A DNA stretch of 8,857 nt from assembly GCA_036558645.1 (NCBI GenBank), contig DATBFG010000025.1, forward strand, positions 1-8,857, given 5' to 3'. This DNA is from DATBFG01 sp036558645 (GTDB lineage Bacteria > Acidobacteriota > Terriglobia > Terriglobales > Acidobacteriaceae). The translations under genes and the position numbers were made by a program. How positions within the stretch are numbered: position 1 is the stretch's first letter; the number at the start of each line of letters is the position of its first letter. The notes beneath the pieces were generated by a model. That model saw nothing but the letters and a program-made list of their open reading frames with translations, was not told the DNA's origin and made no database searches. Positions 1 to 6,504 of this stretch are shown here, piece by piece.

Positions 1-117
1 GTGCCTCGAGAACATGCAACTGACGTGGCGGAAGCCGCAAAACAATTTTTGGATATGATCGGATTGGAGCGCGCAACGAAGCGCCACAGGGAAAAGTCCG
101 CGACCACGCCGAAATAA
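1..117 (+). CDS. 3' end of an unidentified protein (partial)
   Basis: Frame 1 is open from the first base of the window to a TAA at 115-117, giving the last 38 residues of a protein whose beginning lies outside. The visible tail is an amphipathic, helix-like stretch (His-Ala-Thr-Asp-Val-Ala-Glu-Ala-Ala, then Phe-Leu-Asp-Met-Ile) followed by a basic, polar end. Such a tail could belong to the helical C-terminal effector domain of a GntR/FadR-type regulator, which would make sense beside a sugar-acid operon. The fragment is too short to assign a family, and that idea is only inference. The GTG at base 1 could be an internal Val codon or a start of a very short ORF. The gene converges on the tartrate operon. 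Confidence 0.45.
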   Translation: MPREHATDVAEAAKQFLDMIGLERATKRHREKSATTPK

Positions 118-233
118 CGTATCTGGATTTCCGGAGAAATCCACTGGGCGTCGGATGCCCGATGCCTCAAAGAACTCACAACAAAAAATCTCGTGTGGTC
201 TGGTATTCGAACCGATTTGGTTGAGACCTGGTC

Positions 234-271
234 GAACAACAGCCTAGCCATGGTAATACCTTCTGTTGTTC
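234..271. repeat. 9-bp perfect inverted repeat downstream of tarD
   Basis: GAACAACAG at 234-242 is matched by its exact reverse complement CTGTTGTTC at 263-271, with a 20-base centre that includes the palindrome CCATGG (248-253). It lies 46 bases past the tarD stop, in the 199-base gap between two converging genes. That position suits a transcript-end hairpin, but neither strand has a T-run after the stem, so a classical intrinsic terminator is not supported. A dimeric protein-binding site is the alternative. Confidence 0.4.
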
Positions 272-316
272 CAACTCTCATTAGGCGTCAGGGATTCTAG
301 CGTTGTTTATGGCCAA

Positions 317-1477
317 TCACAAGCTGCGGAACAAGTCATACAAGTCGGCGTTATGTTCGATACCAATACCCGGCGCATCAGGAAGCCGCACGCATCCATT
401 CTCAATGGGCGTGTCGTCGGCAAATCCGCCGAACGGCAGAAATACGCCTGGATACGACTCGCTCCCGCCCAGTCCCATACCTGCTGCTACATGTAGAGCC
501 ATTTGATGGCCGCCGTGCGGAATGCATCGTCGTGGCGACCAGCCATTCTCACTCAACATTTGCAAGGTGCGGGCGTACTCTACCACTCCATAACTGAGTG
601 CAGGATCCATCTGCAGAAAATCGGCTTGAGAATTCATGCCGCCGTATCTGATCAAATTACGAGCATCTTCCATGGAGAAGAGGTTCTCGCCGGTAGCTAT
701 TGGCGTTTTTGAGTTCTTTGCTATCTCGCCATTCAGTTCAAAATCGAGCGGGTCGCCGGGCTCTTCATACCAACGAAGCTTATATGGTCCAAGGGCGGCG
801 GCGTAGTCGAGCGCGGTTTTCAGATCGAACCGGCCATTTGCATCGACGCACAGCCGGTCTCCCGAGGGCAGCAACTTCAAAACGGCTTCAATGCGCTTCA
901 AATCCTCCGCCAAGGGTGCACCGCCGATCTTGATCTTTACTGTCGTGTAGCCGAGCTCGAGATAAGATTTCATCTCATCGGTCAGCGCGGAAATGTCCTT
1001 GCCCGGATAGTAGTAGCCGCCCGCCGCATAAACGGGAACGCGTTCGTCAACGTGGCCATTGCCATACCGCTGTGCAAGCACCTCGGCAAGCGGGAGGTCG
1101 GCTATCTTTGCGGCTACATCCCAAAGCGCCATATCCATCACGGCGACAGCCACAGCGCGATCGCCATGTCCGCCTGGTTTTTCGTTCTTCATCATGACCC
1201 GCCATGCTCGCTCCGGATCAAAATTGGTCCCTTCCTCGTCCAGCAGCGCTGCGGGGTCGGCACGCAGCAAACGCGGAATGACTCGCTCACGCAAAATCCC
1301 TTGCTGCGCATAGCGTCCGTTTGAATGGAATCCAAAACCAATCACGGGCTTCCCATGTCTCATCACATCGATGTGCAGCGCTATCGCGGAAACAGTCATC
1401 TCCGAAAAACTGATGAACGCGTTTGCGATCTCCGATTTGATGGGAACGACGATATCCCTGATCTCGACGATTTTCAT
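317..1477 (-). CDS. tarD: D(-)-tartrate dehydratase, enolase superfamily
   Basis: The 386-residue product should dehydrate D-tartrate to oxaloacetate in the cytoplasm using Mg2+. It resembles the characterised Bradyrhizobium TarD almost end to end, with a constant one-residue offset at each key site. The catalytic base is Lys183 in the Lys-Ile-Lys motif (181-183). The metal ligands are Asp212 (VDAN), Glu238 (WYEE) and Glu264 (ATGEN). The general acid is His321 (IPHGGH), with Asp291 nearby. The N-terminal capping domain carries the NAFISF stretch (19-24) and the NEKPGGHG loop (98-105) of TarD, which shape substrate choice. The length matches the family (about 390). The ATG at 1477 has no clear Shine-Dalgarno sequence. 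It is the second gene of a unit, 25 bases after the transporter, so both are probably co-transcribed. I see the residues directly; the substrate is inferred from family similarity, and a related diacid sugar is the main alternative. Confidence 0.88.
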   Translation of the reverse strand: MKIVEIRDIVVPIKSEIANAFISFSEMTVSAIALHIDVMRHGKPVIGFGFHSNGRYAQQGILRERVIPRLLRADPAALLDEEGTNFDPERAWRVMMKNEKPGGHGDRAVAVAVMDMALWDVAAKIADLPLAEVLAQRYGNGHVDERVPVYAAGGYYYPGKDISALTDEMKSYLELGYTTVKIKIGGAPLAEDLKRIEAVLKLLPSGDRLCVDANGRFDLKTALDYAAALGPYKLRWYEEPGDPLDFELNGEIAKNSKTPIATGENLFSMEDARNLIRYGGMNSQADFLQMDPALSYGVVEYARTLQMLSENGWSPRRCIPHGGHQMALHVAAGMGLGGSESYPGVFLPFGGFADDTPIENGCVRLPDAPGIGIEHNADLYDLFRSL

Positions 1478-1502
1478 ATGTGATTGTTGGAACGCCGAAA
1501 AT

Positions 1503-2918
1503 TCACCAAAGTCCGATAATCTTCCACCATGCCATTCCGATCGCGAACCAGATGGCCAGGTTTACGGCAGAAATCACGAACCCGATCCTCCACCAATCCG
1601 TCTGGCTTACGTACCCAGTGCCGAAGTAGACTGGAGCTGATCCCGTTCCGTAGTGTGTGATTCCTGCATTCAAGTTTGAGAAGTACGCCAGTGCGAGTGC
1701 GCAAATCAGTGGTGGCCCGCCCGTCGCTAGAGCTGCGGCAAGGAAGGCTGGATACAGCGCTGTGATCTGAGCTGTCATGCTCGCGAAACCATAGTGAATG
1801 TAGAGGTAAACGACAATCAATAGCCCCAGCGCCAATGCCCAAGGGAATGCTCTCGTATACCCGAAGAAGGACTGCGATAGCTTCTGCGTAATGCCTTGTT
1901 TCGTCAGCTCTCCCGCCATCATTATTAAAGGTGCGAACCAGATCAGCGCGTCCCAAGCCTTGCCTTCACCGAGTAAGTCGCTCCAGTTCAAAACTCCAGT
2001 GATCAGAATCGCGCAAACGCCGGACAGAGCCACAAACGCATTCGGAATGTGATGCCACGGACTCGTTACCCAGCCAGCCATCACAGCAACCATAATCACT
2101 GCAAGCCGGGCCTCCCTGCCGGTTAGCGAACCTAAACGCTGCAATTCGTCCCGTGCGTGACGGCGCGCGGCGTCTGTATTGGTCAGCTTTGGGTGATAGA
2201 GGCAATATACGACAAACGGAACGATCAGCAGCGAAAGGAACCCGGGTACAATCGCCCCCACGAACCAGCGGATCCAAGTCAGATCCACGTGGCCCTGCTT
2301 GGCGGCGAAGTCCGCGATCAAAGGATTCGATGCCATGCCGGTGAGGAACATGGCAGATGCTACATAAGTTGTGTGAAACGCTACAAGGACAAGGAAACCT
2401 CCCATTCTGCCGGAGGGTGTTCCCGGTTCCGACCTCAGCACCTCTGCCACGGAGCGCGTAACGGGGCATACGATGCCGCCACCACGCGCAGTATCGGAAG
2501 GAACAAAGGGCGCCAGCACTAAATCCGAGCATGCAATCGAGTAGCCCAGAGTCAGCGCGTTCAGTCCGAACCTGCTGATGAAGAAATAGGCTACTCGCAC
2601 TCCTAAGTTAGTCGCGGTGACTGCATGTGAAAACAGAAAAGCGGTGAAGATGAGCCATACGGTAGGATCGCTGAACCCTGAGAGCACGGTAGGCGCATTC
2701 AATGTGCCCGTGAGTACCAATCCGGTCATTCCGAAGAGCACGGCTACTCCCATCGGCACCGGTTGCATCACCAGCGCAATAATCGTGGCGACAAAAAACG
2801 CCAAAATGTGCCGTTGCCCTGGTAGCAGGCCGATCAATGGAGCCCAGTAGATCAACAAGCCAGGCGCCAGAACCGCAGTCCAGCGCCAAGCCAAGCCACC
2901 GCCTGCCCTTTTGGCCAT
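1503..2918 (-). CDS. DASS-family dicarboxylate transporter, CitT/TtdT type
   Basis: This 471-residue inner-membrane protein has about 12 hydrophobic segments and belongs to the divalent anion:sodium symporter (DASS) family. It is closest in pattern to the E. coli antiporters TtdT (tartrate/succinate) and CitT (citrate/succinate). The first substrate hairpin reads LAPFVPSDTARGGG (around 135-148); the usual Ser-Asn-Thr is Ser-Asp-Thr at 141-143. The second half has FASMTAQITALYP (378-390; Ser-Met-Thr at 380-382), then HYGTG (422-426) and the FGTGYV stretch, typical of CitT/TtdT. Its length fits the family. I chose the ATG at 2918 for its codon, although it has no Shine-Dalgarno sequence. A TTG at 2945 has a weak AAGAGA about 8 bases upstream and would add nine residues. 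Directly followed by tarD, it probably imports tartrate, perhaps against succinate. The family call is firm; the substrate is inferred from its neighbour. Confidence 0.88.
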   Translation of the reverse strand: MAKRAGGGLAWRWTAVLAPGLLIYWAPLIGLLPGQRHILAFFVATIIALVMQPVPMGVAVLFGMTGLVLTGTLNAPTVLSGFSDPTVWLIFTAFLFSHAVTATNLGVRVAYFFISRFGLNALTLGYSIACSDLVLAPFVPSDTARGGGIVCPVTRSVAEVLRSEPGTPSGRMGGFLVLVAFHTTYVASAMFLTGMASNPLIADFAAKQGHVDLTWIRWFVGAIVPGFLSLLIVPFVVYCLYHPKLTNTDAARRHARDELQRLGSLTGREARLAVIMVAVMAGWVTSPWHHIPNAFVALSGVCAILITGVLNWSDLLGEGKAWDALIWFAPLIMMAGELTKQGITQKLSQSFFGYTRAFPWALALGLLIVVYLYIHYGFASMTAQITALYPAFLAAALATGGPPLICALALAYFSNLNAGITHYGTGSAPVYFGTGYVSQTDWWRIGFVISAVNLAIWFAIGMAWWKIIGLW

Positions 2919-3233
2919 TGCAGGAGAAATCGTTTGCAAACTCAACGAGTTAATCTCTTGGCATCTTAGATTAGTGAACGCTTGCCAGCTAATCGAAATC
3001 GTGCGTCAACTGGACCCGACCTATGCGTACCTCAATGACGAGCGTACAGGATGGACGTTATATGCTCCTGTCGCGGCACACGTTTGCGAGTACCTCCCGT
3101 TTGGCAATCCTCTGAGCGAGGGCAGGCCGAACTCAGGCTGCTCTCACCGCCCAACTACCGGGTTGCCGACCGCATGAGCCACAATTCCATCCTTTGATAT
3201 GGTGGACTCTTCCGGTTTTTGAGGTTTCAAGAA
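2919..3233. other. Divergent intergenic spacer without a gene
   Basis: These 315 bases separate the minus-strand transporter/tarD unit from the + strand amidohydrolase and must hold promoters for both. An 88-codon + strand frame starts inside the transporter gene (2911-3177) but has no family-like sequence and looks like chance. GCGTAC occurs twice (3025-3030 and 3042-3047), 17 bases apart, which may or may not be a regulator site. I could not define a convincing -35/-10 pair on either strand. I see no RNA gene or riboswitch fold here. Confidence 0.6.
3221..3224 (+). promoter_or_regulatory. Ribosome-binding site of the amidohydrolase
   Basis: GAGG lies 9 bases before the ATG at 3234. It decides the start: a TTG at 3219 in the same frame would place this GAGG inside the gene, whereas the ATG gives a twin-arginine signal right at the N-terminus. 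Confidence 0.55.
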
Positions 3234-4958
3234 ATGCCGAACCGTATCAACCGGCGAGAGCTGCTCACGCTCACGGGAGCCAGCCTGGTTTCCCGCTCAC
3301 TTGTTGCTCAACGCCAAGAAGACCGCTCAACCGACGCCTCGGACCTGATCGTTGTGAATGCCAGGGTCACGACGGCAGACCCGGGCCAGCCACGCGCAGA
3401 GGCTTTCGCGATCAAGAACGGCCGATTTTTGGCGGTCGGCTCAAGTGCAGACATCCGCAACATGATCCGGACGGGTACGGCGACGTGGGATGCTAAGGGC
3501 GCGGCCATTGTCCCCGGCTTCATCGACACGCACAACCACGCCCCAGGCGCTACTCTGCTCTACGAAGTGCTCGTGGGCAATCCCTTCGAAGTCGAGTTTG
3601 TCACCATCGAAAGTATCATCGAGAAGCTCCGCGCCCGCGCCGCTCAGACCCCACCTGGCACCTGGGTCGAAGGCTACTTTTTCGACGACACCAAAGTAAA
3701 GGACGGGCGGCAGCTCAATATCCGCGACCTCGACCAGGTTTCCAAGGATCACCCGGTCGCCGTCCACCACCGTGGCGGCCATACGTCTTTCTACAACTCC
3801 AAAGCGTTCGAAATGGCGGACGTCACTCGGCAGACACCAAATCCTCCTGGCGGCACGTTTGACAGAGACTCCGCAGGCGCACTCAACGGACGAGTCACTG
3901 ATAACGCTAAGAGTGTCTTTTACCGAGTCGGGAATCGCCAGACACAGACTGTCGAAAACAGCGGACTCGATGCCGCGCCGGTCGCGCTCGACCACGAAGT
4001 CGCCGGTCTCACACACATCTCGAAGATGTTCGCCCGATATGGCGTTACCAGCGTGCACCACGAGGGCGGAAGTCTGCCCGCCATGCAGAAGGTGCGCGCA
4101 AATCGCGACCTCAAGCACCGTATCAGCTATGAAGCCTCAGGCAAGGAACTGGATGCTATGATCGCCGCTGGCATCCAGTCCGGTTTCGGTGACGAATGGA
4201 TCCGTTTCGGCGCCACGTCTGAACATCTTGTCGATGGTTCTTTCTCCGAACGCACGATGGCACTCAGCGTGAACTACCCAGGCACGAACTACAAGGGCAA
4301 TATCGCAACAACACAGGACGACCTAAACGCCTGGGTCGAAAAAGTCCACCGCGCTGGCATTCAGATCAACTGCCACGCCAATGGGGATGTCGCGATCGAC
4401 ATGTATCTCACCGCCTTGGAGCGCGCCCAGAAACTCTTTCCTCGTTCCGACGCTCGTCCAAAGATCACTCACTGCACACTCATCAATGATGACCTCGTCC
4501 GCCGCATGAAGGCACTCGATGCCGTCCCGTCGCTCTTCACCACTTACGCCTATTACAATTCGGACAAGTTCAGTTTCTATGGCGAAGACCTGATGAAGCG
4601 CTGCATGGCTTTCCGGACTCTTCTCGACGCCAGAATCCACGCGGCCGCCGGATCGGATTTTAGTCCCGGTCCCTTTGATCCGCGGATGGCAATCCAGGGA
4701 ATGGTCACGCGCACTGGTTGGGACGGCAAGACCTGGGGCAGCAATCAGAAGATCTCGCTCGACGAAGCGATCCGCGTCAACACGTTGAACGGCGCCTATA
4801 ACTCCCACGAGGAAGACATCAAAGGCTCGATCACCGCGGGCAAACTGGCCGACTACGTAGTCCTGGCCGAAGATCTGCACTCGATTCCGGTGGACAAGAT
4901 TAAGGACGCCAAAATCATCCGGACCGTCGTCGGAGGTAAGACGGTCTATGAAGCATAA
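3234..4958 (+). CDS. Tat-exported YtcJ-like amidohydrolase
   Basis: The 574-residue product is a metal-dependent hydrolase of the amidohydrolase superfamily, YtcJ/NfdA branch (amidohydrolase family 3), which acts on amide or similar C-N bonds. The natural substrate cannot be read from sequence. Metal-site motifs are His100-x-His102 (FIDTHNH), His381 (HANGD), His413 (THCTL) and Asp475 (GSD). The DGS(F/L)xxRTMAL-like segment around 334-343 is typical of the YtcJ group. The C-terminus returns to the small beta-sandwich with ITAGKLADYVVL (533-544). The N-terminus is a probable twin-arginine signal: Asn-Arg7-Arg8-Glu-Leu-Leu, a hydrophobic stretch, and a likely cleavage near Val-Ala25. The enzyme would thus be folded with its metals in the cytoplasm and then exported. 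Start ATG chosen for its GAGG site. It is divergent from the tartrate unit; no functional link between them is visible. Confidence 0.85.
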   Translation: MPNRINRRELLTLTGASLVSRSLVAQRQEDRSTDASDLIVVNARVTTADPGQPRAEAFAIKNGRFLAVGSSADIRNMIRTGTATWDAKGAAIVPGFIDTHNHAPGATLLYEVLVGNPFEVEFVTIESIIEKLRARAAQTPPGTWVEGYFFDDTKVKDGRQLNIRDLDQVSKDHPVAVHHRGGHTSFYNSKAFEMADVTRQTPNPPGGTFDRDSAGALNGRVTDNAKSVFYRVGNRQTQTVENSGLDAAPVALDHEVAGLTHISKMFARYGVTSVHHEGGSLPAMQKVRANRDLKHRISYEASGKELDAMIAAGIQSGFGDEWIRFGATSEHLVDGSFSERTMALSVNYPGTNYKGNIATTQDDLNAWVEKVHRAGIQINCHANGDVAIDMYLTALERAQKLFPRSDARPKITHCTLINDDLVRRMKALDAVPSLFTTYAYYNSDKFSFYGEDLMKRCMAFRTLLDARIHAAAGSDFSPGPFDPRMAIQGMVTRTGWDGKTWGSNQKISLDEAIRVNTLNGAYNSHEEDIKGSITAGKLADYVVLAEDLHSIPVDKIKDAKIIRTVVGGKTVYEA

Positions 4959-5324
4959 CTCTATTTCCGCAGACAAAATACGGCGCAGTATCACGAACAC
5001 CCCAAAGAGTAGAGATCTTGAAGGCGTTCATGTTGTCGAACCGGCTGTTTTGCGATTCACCGGTAATCAGAGCGCGACCAGGATCGGGACTTTTGATCGA
5101 TGTCTTGTCTCGCGCTCAAATAGCCGTTTCCCTCCATAAAATCTGCCTCGCAGCAAATACTCGTTCTCGTCCGCGTCCGAGTCAACCTGCGCTACAAGAA
5201 CACCGATGCCGAACAGGGTCAGAATACTTGCCAAGAAAGAGATGGATATCGATTGAACATTTGAATTTCTCCAAGGACTGTTTCCCTTTAGCGTCGGCGA
5301 ATTACGCGATCGAGTTACCGCAAG
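4959..5324. other. Intergenic stretch between converging units
   Basis: These 366 bases lie between the amidohydrolase stop and the end of the chorismate-lyase-like gene. A 155-codon + strand frame (5018-5485) runs antisense into that gene and shows no protein-family character. I see no hairpin plus T-run that would serve as a terminator for either side. The only protein-like signal is the broken minus-strand small ORF at 5067-5260, listed separately. Confidence 0.55.
5067..5260 (-). pseudogene. Possible small exported protein, frame broken near start
   Basis: On the minus strand a GGAG (5269-5272) sits 8 bases before an ATG at 5260, a good initiation site. That frame stops after 13 codons. 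One base away (-1 frame), a stretch from about 5258 to the TGA at 5067-5069 stays open. It encodes a hydrophobic segment (FLASILTLFGIGVLVAQ), then a short acidic and basic tail (DSDADENEY, later RGRFYGGKRLFERE). This is the layout of a small secreted or membrane-anchored peptide of about 63 residues. Either one base is missing just after the ATG (mutation or sequence error), or the resemblance is chance. A TTG at 5234 could start the open frame but has no ribosome-binding site. It lies 64 bases after the chorismate-lyase-like gene and could be the last gene of that unit. I do not recognise the family. Confidence 0.3.
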
Positions 5325-5897
5325 TCAGTCAACAGGGCAGCGTACGTATTCCGTCAAAAGGGCTACCGGCTTGCCATCCGATGAGACCCGGCAGCGGCGA
5401 ACCAGCAGCGGGTCGTCGGGATGCATATCGAAATGGCGTGAGAGAAAACGTGCAGCCTCGATTCCGGCGTCCAGCACTTCCTTAAAGGTCTCCACGCGAT
5501 TTCTTTTCCAGAGCCTGCCGAGACCTATATCGGTTTCCAGCAAACCCCTTCGCACTCTCGGATCGAGCCGGTTCAGGGCGATACGGGATTCCGCATATAC
5601 ATACGCCTTACCGGAACCGATGCCCTGCGTGATGACGGTTCTGGTCAGCGCCGCTTCTGCAGGCGAAACATAAAGCAGATTGAACTCCCGCCGCTGTCCG
5701 ACCGGCGCGATGTGTTGCTTCAGTAATACGACATGAAGCTCTTCTTGATAAAGCGCCTCGAGCATATCGGTCAATGTTCCATCTGCCGCCAACAGAAGAC
5801 GCTGCACCGAACCTAATTGCGTGCAGTTAGGTCCGCTTGCAGGCCGTGCGCGTGCAGCCATGTCGTTGTCTATCGAAACCACTTCAGAACGAGACAT
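5325..5897 (-). CDS. Chorismate pyruvate-lyase-like protein (Rv2949c/UbiC type)
   Basis: The 190-residue product resembles the Rv2949c/DUF98 branch of chorismate pyruvate-lyases, cytoplasmic enzymes that split chorismate into 4-hydroxybenzoate and pyruvate. Supporting features are SVQRLLLAADGTLTDMLEALY (30-50), LTRTVIT with Arg86 in the place of the substrate-binding Arg, YAESRIALNRL (101-111), LGRLWKRNRVETFKE (126-140) and the C-terminal G-K-P-V-A-L-L-T-Glu183-Tyr. Glu183 aligns by position with the catalytic Glu of UbiC (inference). Length fits the family (about 165-200). The frame is open back to 5987, but those residues lie within the upstream gene and look non-native. I chose ATG 5897, which overlaps the upstream stop by 14 bases; ATG 5861, 23 bases past that stop, is equally possible. 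Neither has a strong ribosome-binding site, so coupled translation with the DUF3574 gene is likely. What the 4-hydroxybenzoate would be used for is not shown by the neighbours. Confidence 0.72.
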   Translation of the reverse strand: MSRSEVVSIDNDMAARARPASGPNCTQLGSVQRLLLAADGTLTDMLEALYQEELHVVLLKQHIAPVGQRREFNLLYVSPAEAALTRTVITQGIGSGKAYVYAESRIALNRLDPRVRRGLLETDIGLGRLWKRNRVETFKEVLDAGIEAARFLSRHFDMHPDDPLLVRRCRVSSDGKPVALLTEYVRCPVD

Positions 5898-6327
5898 TCG
5901 ACACCGAATCCACACGCAGCACCGATTCCTGCCGGAAGCAATCCTTATACAGATCGCGAATCTCCTGAATCTTCTTATTCGAATCAAACGAAGTTAATGG
6001 GTAAAGCAAGATCAGAACCATGGAGCGTTCCTTTTCAATGACACCGCTGGAGTCAAGAAACTGGCCATATCCTGTCAACAAGGTCAGGCCATCGGGGAAA
6101 CGCGGCGTGATTTCACGATCGACGAACTGCATGAACTCCTCGCCTGTAACAACGGTGCCGTCGTGCTTGTCTGAACCAAAGTAGAGCTCGGTCCGGGCCC
6201 ACAATTCCTGTTTCTGGGGGCGATGGTGGTGACTCGAGGGCCAGTCCGCAGCCGGCAGCGTGGCGGGAAACAAGGTGGCGCAGAGGAGCACGGCCAGGCA
6301 GGCTCGGCGCTTGATCAAAGTTTTCAT
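5884..6327 (-). CDS. Secreted DUF3574 family protein
   Basis: The 147-residue product has a Sec signal peptide (MKTLIKRR, hydrophobic LAVLLCATLF, likely cleavage after Pro-Ala-Ala27) followed by one DUF3574 domain. The domain is recognised from its conserved run: ELWARTELYFG (41-51), DGTVVTGEEFMQFVDREITPRFPDG (56-80), LLTGYGQF (83-90), a KERSMVLILLYP strand (99-110) and the closing ESVLRVDSVSNVSF. The Cys at 16 lacks a proper lipobox, so a lipoprotein is unlikely. The biochemical role of the family is unknown to me. The start ATG has AGGAGA 9 bases upstream. It is the first gene of a minus-strand unit; its end overlaps the start of the chorismate-lyase-like gene. It is divergent from the membrane TPR regulator-like gene, which may control it. 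Confidence 0.85.
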   Translation of the reverse strand: MKTLIKRRACLAVLLCATLFPATLPAADWPSSHHHRPQKQELWARTELYFGSDKHDGTVVTGEEFMQFVDREITPRFPDGLTLLTGYGQFLDSSGVIEKERSMVLILLYPLTSFDSNKKIQEIRDLYKDCFRQESVLRVDSVSNVSF

Positions 6328-6336
6328 TCGGGCTTT

Positions 6337-6342
6337 TCTCCT
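6337..6342 (-). promoter_or_regulatory. Ribosome-binding site of the DUF3574 gene
   Basis: Read on the minus strand, AGGAGA stands 9 bases before the ATG at 6327. It is the best ribosome-binding site in the window and supports this start and the signal peptide that follows. Confidence 0.65.
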
Positions 6343-6386
6343 GTCCCACTGATAAAAGGAAAACCGGGCTCGTGGTGAGTTTCAGG

Positions 6387-6411
6387 CCGTTACGCGCGCG
6401 TTACATAACGG
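6387..6411. promoter_or_regulatory. Operator-like cluster of CGTTA half-sites
   Basis: CGTTAC occurs at 6388-6393 and again at 6399-6404, exactly 11 bases (one helical turn) apart. The second copy is followed at once by the inverted half TAACG (6406-6410), forming CGTTA-ca-TAACG. The outer CCGTTA (6387-6392) also pairs with TAACGG (6406-6411). This sits in the 177-base spacer between the divergent DUF3574 and TPR genes, about 24 bases upstream of the proposed -35 of the TPR gene. The geometry suits binding by a dimer or by tandem winged-helix monomers. The binding protein is unknown; the adjacent TPR protein is a candidate. Confidence 0.4.
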
Positions 6412-6434
6412 AGCAGAGCGCAAAATCGCGAGAG

Positions 6435-6462
6435 TTGACGAAATTTTGATCGGCCCTTTACT
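6435..6462 (+). promoter_or_regulatory. Candidate promoter of the TPR-GNAT unit
   Basis: TTGACG (6435-6440) matches the -35 consensus at five of six bases. TTTACT (6457-6462), 16 bases later, matches the -10 at four of six. Transcription would start near 6469, leaving a leader of about 35 bases with the GGAG at 6495 before the ATG at 6505. The -10 is weak, and sigma factors of this organism may have other preferences. Confidence 0.35.
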
Positions 6463-6494
6463 TTGCGAATGGAAAATGCCCCGATACTGATCTC

Positions 6495-6498
6495 GGAG
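6495..6498 (+). promoter_or_regulatory. Ribosome-binding site deciding the TPR gene start
   Basis: GGAG lies 6 bases before the ATG at 6505. The upstream in-frame starts (TTG 6463, ATG 6469) have no such site and fall on or next to the proposed promoter, so 6505 is preferred. Confidence 0.6.
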
Positions 6499-6504
6499 TT
6501 GTGT

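Noticed and set aside
201..226. GGTTCGAATACC on the minus strand, resembling a tRNA T-loop
   Set aside because: The flanking bases do not form the 5-bp T stem, and no acceptor, anticodon or D arm can be found around it.
1474..2532. Other-frame minus-strand ORFs inside the transporter gene (1474-1956 and 1966-2532)
   Set aside because: They lie on the same strand as a membrane protein with clear DASS motifs, in a different frame, and have Arg/Cys-rich random-like sequence.
2911..3177. 88-codon + strand frame across the divergent spacer
   Set aside because: It begins inside the transporter gene on the other strand, has no ribosome-binding site and no family-like sequence.
3441..5000. Two 225-codon minus-strand frames (3441-4118 and 4323-5000) opposite the amidohydrolase
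   Set aside because: They mirror the codon structure of the amidohydrolase, whose motifs are unambiguous. Long antisense frames are expected in GC-rich genes.
5018..5485. 155-codon + strand frame
   Set aside because: Its second half is antisense to the chorismate-lyase-like gene, and its composition is rich in Arg, Pro and Ser without any domain pattern.
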